A DNA stretch of 64,000 nt from Frateuria_A yonginensis (GCF_037137055.1 NZ_JBBBNY010000001.1:620001-684000); one strand, 5' to 3'; shown: positions 32,528 to 43,454, counted from the first letter of the stretch. The notes: generated by a model not told the origin, from the sequence alone. Made by a program: numbers and translations.

Positions 32528-33063
32528 GCAGGCTCGATACCAGGTTTGCCCGCGTGGCGCGGATGCTGCTGATCCTCGCCGCGCTGGTGGTGCTGGCCGG
32601 CTGCACCCGCGGCATGTCCGACCTGCGCGACTGGGTGGCGCAGGAGAAGGCCAAGAAGGGTGCGCCGATTCCTCCGCTGCCGGTCATCAAGACCTTCGAG
32701 ACGTTCCAGTACACCGACGAAGGCAAGCGTGATCCGTTCAGCGCGAGTACCGCCGAGTTGCAGCCGACCGCTGCCACCAGCGGTCCTCGACCGGACGAGA
32801 ACCGGCCCAAGCAGCCCCTGGAGATGTTCGCGCTCGACAGCCTGAAGATGGTCGGCACGGTGGGTTCCGGCGCGGGCATGGAGGCGCTGGTGAAGGACCC
32901 GGGCGGAGTGATCCACCGCGTCCACCGCAACGAATACATGGGGCAGAACTATGGCCGGGTCATCGACATCGCGGAAGACCACATCGACCTGGTCGAGCTG
33001 GTTTCCAACGGCAACGGCGGCTGGATGGAACGTTCGGCCAGCATCGGGCTCGGCGAGAAATGA
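32524..33063 (+). CDS. pilP: PilP, pilus assembly lipoprotein
   Basis: 179 aa. The lipobox is LAGC in the signal MLLILAALVVLAGCTRG. An unstructured linker follows, then the beta-sandwich domain (LDSLKMVGTVGSGAGMEALV, VHRNEYMGQNYGRVIDI). PilP connects PilN/PilO to the secretin PilQ. It overlaps pilQ by 4 bp. Confidence 0.93.
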   Translation: MSRLDTRFARVARMLLILAALVVLAGCTRGMSDLRDWVAQEKAKKGAPIPPLPVIKTFETFQYTDEGKRDPFSASTAELQPTAATSGPRPDENRPKQPLEMFALDSLKMVGTVGSGAGMEALVKDPGGVIHRVHRNEYMGQNYGRVIDIAEDHIDLVELVSNGNGGWMERSASIGLGEK

Positions 33064-35309
33064 ATACAGGGGCTGACGCAATGAGCAACCACATCCAACC
33101 TGTCCGGGGCCGAGTCATGCGCCGAGCGAGCCGCTGTCTGACGATGGGCCTGCTGGCCGTCGCCGCCGCATGGGCGGGCGACGCCGCAGCCGCCACCAGC
33201 ACGCTGAAGGGGATCAGCTACGACACCCTGCCCGGCGGGCGGGTCGAACTGCACCTGAACTTCGCCGGCGGCCCGCCGCCGCAGCCGCGCATCTTCACCA
33301 CCGACGAGCCGCCGCGCATCGCGGTGGACTTCGCCGACACCGACAACACCGCGCCGCGCCACATCGACATCGGCAAGGGCTCGACCTCGGGCGTGTCCGC
33401 GGTCTCCGCCGGCGGGCGCACCCGCGTCGTGGTCGAGCTGATGCGGGCATCCACCTACCGCTCGCGCGTGCAGGGCAACGACCTGGTGCTCACCGTCAAC
33501 AACGGTGCCGAGGCGCAGAACGTCACCAGCGCCGCCACGATCGACCCGACCAAGACGCTGCCGTCGACCATGAACGGCCCGACCGTATCCGGCATCGACT
33601 TCCGCCGTGGCCCGAACGGCGAAGGCCGCGTGCTGGTGAACTTCAGCGGCCCCGGCGCGGACGTGGACATGCATCGCGAGGGCGACCAGCTGATCGTGAA
33701 GATGAACCACGTGAAGCTGCCCGCCGAACAGGCGCAGCGGCTCGACGTGCTCGACTTCGCCACGCCGGTGCAGTCGATCGCCAGCCATGCCGAGATGGGC
33801 GGCGGCGCGCGCATGGACATCGCCGTCAAGGGCAATGTGGAGACCTCCTCCTACCAGACGGCCAACCAGTTCGTGGTGGAAGTGGCCCCCAAGAAGGGTG
33901 CCGCCGCGACCGACGGCCGCCTGGCCAAGGGCCAGGAGCCGGTCTACACCGGCAACCGCGTCACCTTCAATTTCCAGGACATCCCGGTGCGTTCGGCGCT
34001 GCAGTTGCTGGCCGATATCTCCGGGCTCAACCTGGTGGCCTCCGACAGCGTCGGTGGCAGCGTCACCCTGCGGCTGGTCAACGTGCCGTGGGACCAGGCG
34101 CTGGACGTGGTGCTGCGCGCCAAGGGCCTGGACAAGCGCCGCAACGGCAACGTCATCTGGATCGCGCCGCAGCAGGAACTGGCCAGCTACGAGCAGAACC
34201 TCGCCGAGGCGCGGCTCAAGGCCGAGGACAACGCCGAACTGGTGACCGACTACGTGCCGATCAGCTACGGCAAGGCGTCGGAGATCGCGCAGCTGCTGAC
34301 CTCGGGCAGCAAGAGCGGCGGCGGCACGAGCAACGGCAGCCACGGCTTCCTGTCGACCCGCGGCAGCGTCTCGTTCGACGAGCGCACCAACACGCTGCTG
34401 CTCAACGACACGCCGGACAAGATCAAGGAACTGCGTGCGCTGATCGCGGTGCTCGACCGCCCGGTGCAGCAGGTGCTGATCGAGTCGCGCATCGTGGTCG
34501 CCACCGATGACTTCACCCGCGAACTGGGCGTGAAGTGGGGCGTGCAGGCGACCCACACCACCTCCAGTGGTCACGTGATCAGCACCGGCGCCAACGCCAC
34601 CAACGCGGCCACGCTGGGCATCGACACGCACAACGCACAGGTCCAGGGCGCGACCACCGGTACCCCGGGCGAGATCACCTACCAGACCGGTGCCGGCGGC
34701 TTCAACGTCAACCTGCCGGCTTCCGCACCGGCGGGCAGCTTCGGCCTGGCCATCCTGGGCGCGAACTACCTGGTCGATCTCGAACTGTCCGCGGCGCAGA
34801 CCGAGGGACGCGGCGAGGTCATCTCCAGCCCGCGCGTGATCACTGCCAACCAGCAGGAAGCGGTCATCCGCCAGGGCCAGCAGATCGGCTACGTGACCTA
34901 CCAGAACAGCGCCACCGGCGCGGCCGGCAGCGGTACCGCCACGGTGCAGTTCAAGGACGCGGTGCTGGAACTGCGCGTGACCCCGACGATCACCGCCGAC
35001 AGCCGCGTGTACCTGAAGATCAACGTCAAGAAGGACGCGCTGGCCAAGTTCATCGATGCGCCCGGCAGCGGCCAGGTGCCGCAGATCGACACCCGCGAGA
35101 TCAACACCTCGGTGCTGGTCGACAACGGCCAGACGGTGGTGCTGGGCGGCATCTACGAGATCACCAAGGCCAACACCATCACCAAGGTGCCGGGCCTCGG
35201 CGACATCCCGGGCCTGGGCGTGCTGTTCCGCAAGACGGCCCGATCGAACAACAAGGCCGAGCTGCTGATCTTCGTGACGCCGCGGATCCTGAGCGACACG
35301 CTGCAGTAG
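33060..35309 (+). CDS. pilQ: PilQ, type IV pilus secretin
   Basis: 749 aa if translation starts at 33060 (ATGA overlap with pilP). ATGs at 33081 and 33117 are alternatives; the last gives a compact signal peptide MRRASRCLTMGLLAVAAAWA. Two AMIN domains bind peptidoglycan. They are followed by the secretin/TonB short N domain (NFQDIPVRSALQLLADISGL), an N1 domain and the secretin barrel (VLIESRIVVATDDFTRELGV, LELSAAQTEGRGEVISSPRV, VPGLGDIPGLGVLFRKTARS). It forms the outer-membrane pore for the pilus. The pil cluster ends here with a terminator. Confidence 0.95.
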   Translation: MNTGADAMSNHIQPVRGRVMRRASRCLTMGLLAVAAAWAGDAAAATSTLKGISYDTLPGGRVELHLNFAGGPPPQPRIFTTDEPPRIAVDFADTDNTAPRHIDIGKGSTSGVSAVSAGGRTRVVVELMRASTYRSRVQGNDLVLTVNNGAEAQNVTSAATIDPTKTLPSTMNGPTVSGIDFRRGPNGEGRVLVNFSGPGADVDMHREGDQLIVKMNHVKLPAEQAQRLDVLDFATPVQSIASHAEMGGGARMDIAVKGNVETSSYQTANQFVVEVAPKKGAAATDGRLAKGQEPVYTGNRVTFNFQDIPVRSALQLLADISGLNLVASDSVGGSVTLRLVNVPWDQALDVVLRAKGLDKRRNGNVIWIAPQQELASYEQNLAEARLKAEDNAELVTDYVPISYGKASEIAQLLTSGSKSGGGTSNGSHGFLSTRGSVSFDERTNTLLLNDTPDKIKELRALIAVLDRPVQQVLIESRIVVATDDFTRELGVKWGVQATHTTSSGHVISTGANATNAATLGIDTHNAQVQGATTGTPGEITYQTGAGGFNVNLPASAPAGSFGLAILGANYLVDLELSAAQTEGRGEVISSPRVITANQQEAVIRQGQQIGYVTYQNSATGAAGSGTATVQFKDAVLELRVTPTITADSRVYLKINVKKDALAKFIDAPGSGQVPQIDTREINTSVLVDNGQTVVLGGIYEITKANTITKVPGLGDIPGLGVLFRKTARSNNKAELLIFVTPRILSDTLQ

Positions 35310-35334
35310 CCGCGCCGTTGCGACGTGGCGAAAA

Positions 35335-35363
35335 GGGGCGGCCAGGGCCGCCCCCTTTTTTTT
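35335..35363 (+). terminator. Rho-independent terminator after pilQ
   Basis: GGGGCGGCC and GGCCGCCCC form the stem, directly followed by a run of eight T. It lies about 25 bp after the pilQ stop and is the clearest terminator in the window. Confidence 0.9.
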
Positions 35364-35459
35364 GCGCGTGCCGAAGGTCCTGCATGGGAAGCGCGCAAGC
35401 GCGACTAAACTTCCCGCGACTACCGTGGTCAACATCACGTTCGTACGCCGGGACCTTCG

Positions 35460-36455
35460 ATGGACATGCCGCAAACCGCCACGCCGAACCGCCTGCAGCA
35501 GGCCTTCATGCACCTGCGCGAAGAGCTGCAGCGCGAGGTCATCGGCCAGCCGCACCTGATCGACTGCCTGCTGGTCGCCCTGCTGGCGGACGGGCACCTG
35601 CTGGTCGAGGGCGCGCCGGGCCTGGCCAAGACCACCGCCGTCAAGGCGCTGGCCGCACGCATCGAGGCGGATTTCCACCGCGTGCAGTTCACGCCGGACC
35701 TGCTGCCGGCCGACCTCACCGGCACCGACGTGTTCCGCCCGCAGACCGGCAGCTTCGAGTTCGAGCGGGGGCCGCTGTTCCACAACATCGTGCTGGCCGA
35801 CGAGATCAACCGCGCCCCGGCCAAGGTGCAGTCGGCGCTGCTGGAGGCGATGGCCGAGCGCCAGATCACCGTGGGCCGCAGCACCTGGCGGCTGCCCGAC
35901 CTGTTCCTGGTGATGGCCACGCAGAACCCGATCGAGCAGGAAGGCACCTTCGCCCTGCCCGAGGCGCAGCTCGATCGCTTCGTGATGCACGTGACCATCG
36001 GCTACCCCGATGCGGCTTCCGAGCTCGCCATCCTCAAGCTCGCCCGCGAGCAGGCGCGCCGCAGCCTGCACCCGGCCGCACCGCCACGCGCCGTGCTTAC
36101 CCAGGCCGACGTGTTCGCCGCGCGCCACGCGGCGCTCGAAGTGCACATGGCCGCGGCGCTGGAGGAATACATCGCGCAGCTGGTGCTCGCCTCGCGCGAC
36201 GCCGGCCGCTACGGGCAGGAGCTCAAGCGCTGGATCGCCTGGGGCGCGAGCCCGCGCGCGACCATCGCGCTGGATCGCTGCGCCCGCGCGCATGCCTGGC
36301 TGGCCGGGCGCGATTACGTGCTGCCCGAGGACGTGCACGGCATCGCGCACGAAGTGCTGCGCCACCGCGTGCTGCTCAGTTACGAGGCCGAAGCCGAGGG
36401 TCTGCGCAGCGACCAGGTGATCGACCGCCTGCTGGATCTCGTGCCGCTGCCGTGA
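35460..36455 (+). CDS. MoxR-type AAA+ ATPase
   Basis: 331 aa. Walker A is EGAPGLAKTTAVKAL, Walker B is IVLADEINRAPAKVQ, sensor 1 is LVMATQNPIEQEGTF and sensor 2 follows in the C-terminal lid (RATIALDRCARAHAWL). The C-terminal VLPEDVHGIAHEVLRHRVLL is a MoxR hallmark. MoxR ATPases act with DUF58 and VWA proteins as chaperone-like complexes. This is the first gene of a six-gene moxR-bat unit; each next gene starts by overlapping the stop of the one before. Confidence 0.93.
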   Translation: MDMPQTATPNRLQQAFMHLREELQREVIGQPHLIDCLLVALLADGHLLVEGAPGLAKTTAVKALAARIEADFHRVQFTPDLLPADLTGTDVFRPQTGSFEFERGPLFHNIVLADEINRAPAKVQSALLEAMAERQITVGRSTWRLPDLFLVMATQNPIEQEGTFALPEAQLDRFVMHVTIGYPDAASELAILKLAREQARRSLHPAAPPRAVLTQADVFAARHAALEVHMAAALEEYIAQLVLASRDAGRYGQELKRWIAWGASPRATIALDRCARAHAWLAGRDYVLPEDVHGIAHEVLRHRVLLSYEAEAEGLRSDQVIDRLLDLVPLP

Positions 36456-37372
36456 GCCTCGCCCTGCCGACCCGCCCCGACGGCGACGGCCGCGTCCGCG
36501 TCTCGCTCGCCGAACTGCTCGCGCTGCGCGGGCGCATCGCGCGGGTCCGTCCACCGCGCCAGGACAGCCGTGCCGCGCCCGCCGGGCCGCAGGCGAGCCG
36601 CCTGTACGGCCGCGGCATGGACTACGCCGAGTCGCGCGTCTACCAGCCCGGCGACGACGTGCGCCGGCTCGACTGGCGCCTCACCGCGCGCAGCGGCGAG
36701 CTGCACACCAAGCTGTTCCAGGAGGAGCGCGAAGGCCGCCTGCTGATCCTGCTGGATACCAACGCCAGCATGCGCTTCGGTACGCGCGCGCGCTTCAAGT
36801 CGGTGCAGGCGGCGCGCGCCGCCGCGCTGGCGGGGTGGTACGCCGCACGCGCCGGCGAGCGCGTCGGTGCGCTGGCGTTCGGCGCGAGCAGGCACCTGCT
36901 GCGGCCCCGGGGCGGCGTGCACGGCGCCACCGCGTTGTGCGGCGCGCTGGCGCACTGGGACGCGGCCGTGGGCGGCGAGGAAGAGTCCTTGTCCGATGCG
37001 CTGGCCCGCGCCGGGCGCCTGCTGCACGGCGCCAGCCGCGTGTTGCTGGTGAGCGACGGCGTAAGCTGCGATGCGTCCGCCCGCGCCCGCCTGCGTGACG
37101 TGATGCCGCGGGCCTCGCTCGCCGTGCTGGTGGTCGCCGACGCGCTGGAGCTGGCCCCGCCGCCGCCCGGGCGCTATCCGCTGGAGCACGCCGGGCAGCG
37201 CCGCGAGGTCGATCTGCACGGCGCGCGCCGGCGTGCCGAGTTCCAGCAGGCGCTGGGCGCCGGCCCGGCGCGCCTGAGCGGTCTCGCACAGGCGCTGGGC
37301 TTGCGCTGGCGCGAGATCGACACCAGCGCCGACCCCACCGACCCGGTGGTGCAATTGCTGGGGGCACGATGA
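36452..37372 (+). CDS. DUF58 domain protein
   Basis: 306 aa from a GTG at 36452 that overlaps the moxR stop (GTGA). The DUF58 core is RLYGRGMDYAESRVYQPGDD, VRRLDWRLTARSGELHTKLF and the VWA-like LLILLDTNASMRFGTRARFK. The MIDAS-type DTNAS is intact. DUF58 proteins are the usual middle partner of MoxR and Bat proteins. The function, inferred from the family, is assembly or activation of an envelope protein complex. Confidence 0.88.
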   Translation: MSLALPTRPDGDGRVRVSLAELLALRGRIARVRPPRQDSRAAPAGPQASRLYGRGMDYAESRVYQPGDDVRRLDWRLTARSGELHTKLFQEEREGRLLILLDTNASMRFGTRARFKSVQAARAAALAGWYAARAGERVGALAFGASRHLLRPRGGVHGATALCGALAHWDAAVGGEEESLSDALARAGRLLHGASRVLLVSDGVSCDASARARLRDVMPRASLAVLVVADALELAPPPPGRYPLEHAGQRREVDLHGARRRAEFQQALGAGPARLSGLAQALGLRWREIDTSADPTDPVVQLLGAR

Positions 37373-37864
37373 TCCCCGCCCCGCCCACCGACCCTGCCGG
37401 CCCCGCGCTGCGCGACATCCACCTGCCGCCGCCGCCGTCCTGGTGGCCGCCGGCGCCGGGCTGGTGGCTGCTCGCCGTCCTCGTGCTGCTGCTCGCCGTG
37501 GCCGGCTGCGTGCTCGTCCGCCGTTGGCGCCAGCGGCGGCGCCAGCGTGCGCGCATCCTCGCCGAGCTGGATGCGCTCGCTGCGCGCCACGCCCGCGACG
37601 GCGACGCCGCCCAGCTCGCGGCCGGGCTGCACCAGCTGCTGCGCCGGGTGGCGCGACGCTGGGATCCGGCCGCCGCGCAGGCGCGCGGGGCGGCCTGGCA
37701 CCGCACGCTGGCGCAGGTGCCGGTCGATCCGGCCACGCTGGCACAGCTGGAAGCGCTGGACGAGGCGATCTACCGCCCGCAGCGCTACGACACGCAGGCC
37801 GCGCTGGCGGCGACCGCGCGCTGGGTGAGCGCGGCGCTCGCGCGCCGCCGGCAGGAGGCTGGGC

Positions 37865-37872
<8 letters not shown>
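37369..37872 (+). CDS. DUF4381 single-pass membrane protein
   Basis: 167 aa. Pro-rich start (LRDIHLPPPPSWWPPAPGWW), one membrane span at about residues 31-50 (LLAVLVLLLAVAGCVLV), then an Arg-rich cytoplasmic helical domain (RRWRQRRRQRARILAELDAL) and a conserved C-terminus (AIYRPQRYDTQAALAA). DUF4381 accompanies MoxR-bat operons in gammaproteobacteria. Overlaps at both ends (4 and 8 bp). Confidence 0.85.
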
Positions 37873-38856
<984 letters not shown>

Positions 38857-38860
<4 letters not shown>

Positions 38861-40764
38861 GCGAAGCGCTGCACCAGTTCCATTTCCTGCGGCCGGCCTG
38901 GCTGCTGCTGTTGCTGGCCTTGCCCCTGCCGGCCTGGCTGGCGGCGCGCGGGCAGGGCGCGCGGGCCGAGCTGGAGCGGCTGGTCGACGCGGTGCTGCTG
39001 CCGCATCTGCTCTACGGCCGTGCCTACCGACGCCGGGTGCCGGTAGGGTTGCTGGGCGCCGGCTGGGTGCTGGCCGCGCTGGCCCTGGCCGGGCCGAGCT
39101 GGAGCCGCCTGCCGCAGCCGCTGTACGCCGACCGCGCTGCGCAGGTGGTGGCGATCTCGCTGTCGCGGCACATGCTCGTGCGCGACATGGCGCCCAGCCG
39201 GCTCGACCGCGCGCGCTACAAGGCCCGCGATCTGTTCGCGGCCAACCGTGACGGCCTCAACGGCCTGGTCGCCTACGCCGGCGAGGCCTTCGTCGTGGCG
39301 CCACTGACCTCGGACGCGAACAGCCTGGACGATCTGCTCGACGCGCTCGCACCCGACACCATGCCGGTCGACGGCGACGACGCGGCCGCTGCCATTGCGC
39401 GTGGCACAGCCTTGATCCGCGACGCCAGGGTGGGCGGCGGCTCGCTGGTGCTGGTCACCGACCAGGCCGACGCCGGCGCCGTGGATGCCGCGCGCCAGGC
39501 GCGTGCGCAGGGGGTACGGGTGTCGGTGCTCGGCGTGGGCACGCCGCAGGGCGGGCCGGTGCCGCTCGACGACGGCGGCTTCCTGCAGGATGCGCACGGC
39601 AAGGTGGTGATGGCCGGACGCGACGACCGCGCGCTGACCGCGCTGGCGGCCGCCGGCGGCGGACGCTACGTGCCGATCCGCGATGACCACGCCGACGTCG
39701 ACGCCCTGCATGCCCTGCTGCACGACGGCGAGGTGCAGCTGGCCACCGGCCAGGCCAGCGCACAGTGGGAGGACCGCGGCCCCTGGCTGCTGCTGCCGTT
39801 GCTGCCGCTGTTCGCACTCGCGTTCCGCCGCGGCTGGCTGGTGCTGCTGCCGTTGGTGCTGCTGCCGGCGCTGCTGCCCACGCCGGCGCGGGCGTCCACC
39901 TGGCAGGACCTGTGGCTGCGCCGCGACCAGCAGGCCGCACGGGCACTGCGCGAGGGGCACCCGCAGCAGGCCCGCGCGCTCGCCCGCGATCCGGCGCTGC
40001 GTGGCGCGGCCGCCTATCGCGCCGGCGACTACGCAGCGGCAGCCCGCGACCTGCAGCCGATCCGGACCACCGACGCGCAATACAACCTCGGCAACGCGCT
40101 GGCCAAGGCGGGGCACTACCAGGAGGCCCTGGCCGCCTACGACCGCGCGCTTGCCCTCGATCCGCACAACGCCGACGCGCTGGCCAACCGCAAGGCGGTG
40201 GAAGACTGGCTGCGCCGGCAGCCGCCACCGCAGGACAACCCGGGTGACGCAGGCAACACGCAGGACAACGGCGCCTCGAAGTCACAGCAGGGACAGGGCG
40301 ACGAACAGCACAAGCGCGACAGCCAAGGCAATCGCCGCGGCCAGCAGAACGAGGGTCGGCAGGACAGGCAGGGCCGGCAAGGCCAGGGCACGCAGCGTCC
40401 GGGCGAGCAGGCCGGCGCGTCGCGCAACGGCGCACAGGGCAAGCCCTCCCAGGGCGAAGCGCAGAGCCGTCCGTTGACGCCCGAACAGCAGGCCGAGCAG
40501 CGGGCGCGCGCCGCGCAGGCAGGCGAGGCGCTCAAGCGGCAGATGGATCGCGCGCTCGGCCAGCCGGGCCAGACCGGCGAGCCGAACCAGGAGCACCAGC
40601 TCGGTGCGCTCGACCAGGACGACCCGCAGGCGCGCCTGCCGGCTGAGCTGCGCCAGGCGCTGCAGCGCGTGCCCGACGACCCCGGCGCGCTGCTGCGGCG
40701 CAAGTTCGAGCTGGAGTACCGCCAGCGCCACGGCACGGCGCCCTCCGGGGAGGACCTGCCGTGA
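38857..40764 (+). CDS. BatB/BatC fusion: VWA (degenerate MIDAS) plus TPR protein
   Basis: 635 aa. The N-terminal half is membrane-anchored BatB-like (spans near residues 14-30 and 60-80; VWA around 85-290; spans again at 310-345). The C-terminal half has TPR units (AAYRAGDYAAAARDLQPIRT; DAQYNLGNALAKAGHYQEAL) followed by a Gln/Gly/Arg-rich low-complexity stretch of about 120 residues and a conserved acidic end. The metal-site motif reads VAISLSRHMLVRDMAPSRLD, where DLSxSM is expected: the Asp and the second Ser are replaced. The VWA is therefore probably metal-free. VWA-TPR fusions are known in Pseudomonas and Xanthomonadales. Confidence 0.87.
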
Positions 40765-42425
40765 AGCGCCTGTCGTGGCTGGGCCTGTGGCTCGTACTGC
40801 TGAGCCTGCCCGTGCTGGCCGGCGCGGCCCATGTCAGCGCCTCGCTCGACCGCAGCCAGGTGCAGCTGGGCGAAACCGTCACGCTCAACCTGCGCGCCGA
40901 CGGCAGCACGGGCGGCGCGCCGCCCGACCTCGGCGCGCTTGCGGGCGACTTCGACGTGCTGGGCAGCTCCAGCAACACCAGCGTGAGCATCGTCGACGGC
41001 CGGCGCAGCGTGCAGTTCATCTACGGCGTGGCCCTGCGCCCCAAGCACGTCGGCCGGCTGAGCATTCCCGCCCTGGATTTCGCCGGCGGGCGCACCCGCC
41101 CGCTCACCCTCACCGTGGTCCCGCCCGACCCCTCGGCGGCCGCCGACACCGGCAAGGACGTGTTCCTGGAGGCCACGGCCGAGCCGACGCAGGTGCGCGT
41201 GGGGCAGCAGCTGCTGTTCACCGTGCGGCTGTACTTCGCCGGCAGCCTCAGCCGCGGCTCGCTCGAGGACCCGCAACTGCCCGGCATCGACGCCCGCCGC
41301 CTGGGCAACGACCTGGACTACGAGGCCATCCGTGGTGGCCGCGCCTACCACGTGATCGAGCGGCGCTACGCGGTGATCCCGCAGCGCGCCGGCAAGGTGA
41401 CCCTGCCGCCACTGCAATTCGAGGGCGAGCTGCTCGACCCCACCGACCCGGACAGCTTCTTCGCCATGGGCTCGCCGACCACCGCGGCCTCTCCGCCGGT
41501 GACCCTGGACGTGCAGCCGGTTCCGCCCGGCTGGGGCAGCAGCGCCTGGCTGCCTGCGCGCGCGCTGGATCTCACGCTCGAGGGCCTGCCGGCCGACGGC
41601 AGGCTGCGGGTGGGCCAGCCGCTGCAGCTGACCATGGCCGTGCAGGCGACCGGCTTGCCGTACGAGGCGCTGCCTGCGCTCAGCCTGCCGCGCCTGGACG
41701 GCGCCACGGTCTATCCGGACAAGCCGGTGACCAGCACGCGCAACGACGGCCGCTGGCTGACCGGGCGCCGCCAGCAGGACTTCGCCGTGGTGCCCGACCG
41801 GCCCGGTACGCTGGTGATCCCGGCCGTCACGCTGAAGTGGTGGAACGTGCAGAGCGGGCAGGCCGAAGTGGCCCGGATACCCGCGCACACGCTGGCGGTG
41901 CTGCCTTCCGCCACGACGGACGCCGCAGCACCCGTGGCGCCGCCGGCCGCGGCGGCATCCGCGCGCGCGCCCGTCGCCGCGCCGGTGCCGGCCTGGCGCG
42001 AGGTCGTGCTGCTGGTGATCACGCTGGTGCTCGCCGGCGGCGCGCTCGGCCTGCTCGGCGGGTGGCTGTGGCGGCGCCGGCGCGCGGCGCCGGTCGGGGA
42101 GGCGGCGCCTTCCACGCGCAGCCTGCGTGCCGCCTTCCTCGCCGCCGCCCGTGGCGGGGACGCGACGGCGCAGGCGCAGTCCCTGCTGGCCTGGGCACGC
42201 GCGGAGCGGCCCGGTCTCTCCACGCTGGGGGCCCTGGCCGAAGCGCTGGATTCGCCGGTGCAGTGCGAGGCGATCGAGCGCCTGCAACGCCGCCGCTTCG
42301 CCGGCCAGCCCGGCGAGGCGCAGCCGGATCTCGCGGACGCCTTCCGCGAGGGCTTCCGCTGGCGGGCGGGGGAAGACCCGGGCGACCCGCCGCTGCCGCC
42401 GCTCTACCCGTTCAAGCTGCGCTGA
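40761..42425 (+). CDS. BatD-like protein (aerotolerance family)
   Basis: 554 aa. A signal peptide (MKRLSWLGLWLVLLSLPVLA) precedes Ig-like BatD repeats (AHVSASLDRSQVQLGETVTL, VFLEATAEPTQVRVGQQLLF). A late membrane span (VVLLVITLVLAGGALGLLGG) leads to a cytoplasmic tail. It is the last gene of the moxR-bat unit. Its final 14 bp overlap the convergent macrodomain gene. Confidence 0.88.
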   Translation: MKRLSWLGLWLVLLSLPVLAGAAHVSASLDRSQVQLGETVTLNLRADGSTGGAPPDLGALAGDFDVLGSSSNTSVSIVDGRRSVQFIYGVALRPKHVGRLSIPALDFAGGRTRPLTLTVVPPDPSAAADTGKDVFLEATAEPTQVRVGQQLLFTVRLYFAGSLSRGSLEDPQLPGIDARRLGNDLDYEAIRGGRAYHVIERRYAVIPQRAGKVTLPPLQFEGELLDPTDPDSFFAMGSPTTAASPPVTLDVQPVPPGWGSSAWLPARALDLTLEGLPADGRLRVGQPLQLTMAVQATGLPYEALPALSLPRLDGATVYPDKPVTSTRNDGRWLTGRRQQDFAVVPDRPGTLVIPAVTLKWWNVQSGQAEVARIPAHTLAVLPSATTDAAAPVAPPAAAASARAPVAAPVPAWREVVLLVITLVLAGGALGLLGGWLWRRRRAAPVGEAAPSTRSLRAAFLAAARGGDATAQAQSLLAWARAERPGLSTLGALAEALDSPVQCEAIERLQRRRFAGQPGEAQPDLADAFREGFRWRAGEDPGDPPLPPLYPFKLR

Positions 42426-42936
42426 ACACGCGCTGCCAGAGCGCGGTCATCGCCGGCGAAACGAAGCACAGGTGCACGTCGGTGGGCTCGGGCGCCTCGG
42501 CCAGGGTCCGGCGCAGGCTGCGGCAGGCGGCTTCGGCGGCCAGTTCGGGCGGATAGCCGTAGGCGCCGCAGCTGATCGCCGGGAAGGCGATCGAGCGCAG
42601 CCGGTGCTCGTACGCCAGCTGCAGGGCGTTGCGGTAGCAGGCGGCAAGCTGCGCCGGCTCGCCGTGCTCGCCCCCGCGCCAGACCGGGCCTACCGTGTGG
42701 ATCACGTGGCGGGCCGGCAGGTCGAAGCCGGGCGTGATGCGCGCTTCGCCGGTGGGGCAACGCACGCCGGGCGCGACTTCGGGCAGTGCCCGGCAGGCCT
42801 CCAGCAGGCGCGCGCCGGCGCCCCGGTGGATGGCGCCGTCGACCCCGCCGCCGCCGAGCAGGGTGTGGTTGGCGGCATTGACGACGGCATCGACGGCCAG
42901 TGTGGTGAGGTCGGCGGTGAGCAGCGTGATGGACAT
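42412..42936 (-). CDS. O-acetyl-ADP-ribose deacetylase-type macrodomain protein
   Basis: 174 aa from the ATG at 42936. Macrodomain motifs are VDAVVNAANHTLLGGGGVDG with the catalytic Asn/Asp region, AIHRGAGARLLEACRAL, CPTGEARITPGFDLPARHVI and FPAISCGAYGYPPELAAEAA. It matches the YmdB subgroup, which removes ADP-ribose or deacetylates O-acetyl-ADP-ribose and in E. coli modulates RNase III. It is divergent from marR and convergent with batD, overlapping its end by 14 bp. Confidence 0.92.
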   Translation of the reverse strand: MSITLLTADLTTLAVDAVVNAANHTLLGGGGVDGAIHRGAGARLLEACRALPEVAPGVRCPTGEARITPGFDLPARHVIHTVGPVWRGGEHGEPAQLAACYRNALQLAYEHRLRSIAFPAISCGAYGYPPELAAEAACRSLRRTLAEAPEPTDVHLCFVSPAMTALWQRVFSAA

Positions 42937-42950
42937 GGCGTGTGGGTTTC

Positions 42951-42963
42951 GCGCCGACGGCGC
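42951..42963. promoter_or_regulatory. Palindrome GCGCCGACGGCGC between macrodomain and marR genes
   Basis: A perfect 13-bp palindrome (6-1-6) in the 62-bp gap between the divergent genes, 15 bp from one start and 35 bp from the other. It could be a MarR operator, but pure GC palindromes are easy to find by chance in DNA of this composition. Confidence 0.3.
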
Positions 42964-42998
42964 TTTATCCTTGGGCATCGGGACGGAGAGACGCAACT

Positions 42999-43454
42999 GT
43001 GAAGCCGGAAGACATTCCCTTCGGTTACCTGCTGAGCGACGTGACCTTGCTCTTCCGCAAGCACTTCGACCGCCGCGCCGTGCGCTTCGGGCTGACCCGC
43101 GCGCAGTGGCGGGCGATCAAGATGCTGCACCACCGCCAGGAGGCCCTGCGCCAGACCGAACTGGCGGAGCTGCTGGAAATGGAGCCGATCGCCGTCGGCC
43201 GCGTGATCGACCGCCTGCAGGCCGCCGGCTTCGTCGAGCGTCGCCCGGACCCCAAGGACCGTCGGGCCTGGCGATTGCACCTGATGCCGCGTGCGCGCGC
43301 AGTGATCGACGACATGCAGGAGATCGGCCGGGGCCTGCGCAAGGACGCCACCGTGGGCATCTCCGCGGAGGAGCTGGCGCAGGCGCTGGCCGTGATCGGC
43401 CGGATCAAGGACAACCTGCAGGCGCTCGACCAGCACGAGGCCGAGCCGGAGTAG
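42999..43454 (+). CDS. MarR-family transcriptional regulator
   Basis: 151 aa from the GTG at 42999 (MKPEDIPFGYLLSDVTLLFR), supported by GGAGAG at 42984-42989. An upstream GTG at 42942 would extend into the palindrome and was not used. The winged helix is QWRAIKMLHHRQEALRQTEL, AELLEMEPIAVGRVIDRLQA, FVERRPDPKDRRAWRLHLMP. It resembles MarR/SlyA regulators of multidrug pumps. It is followed by the RND adaptor and pump genes, which it probably controls. Confidence 0.9.
   Translation: MKPEDIPFGYLLSDVTLLFRKHFDRRAVRFGLTRAQWRAIKMLHHRQEALRQTELAELLEMEPIAVGRVIDRLQAAGFVERRPDPKDRRAWRLHLMPRARAVIDDMQEIGRGLRKDATVGISAEELAQALAVIGRIKDNLQALDQHEAEPE

Noticed and set aside
32949..36554. 1201-codon minus-strand open frame across pilQ and moxR
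   Set aside because: Composition (His/Arg/Gln/Gly-rich, no motifs) is that of the antisense of high-GC genes; pilQ, moxR and DUF58 are clear on the plus strand.
40250..40620. Gln/Gly/Arg-rich repeats in the BatB/C protein as a DNA tandem repeat
   Set aside because: The low complexity is at the protein level; no regular DNA period was found.
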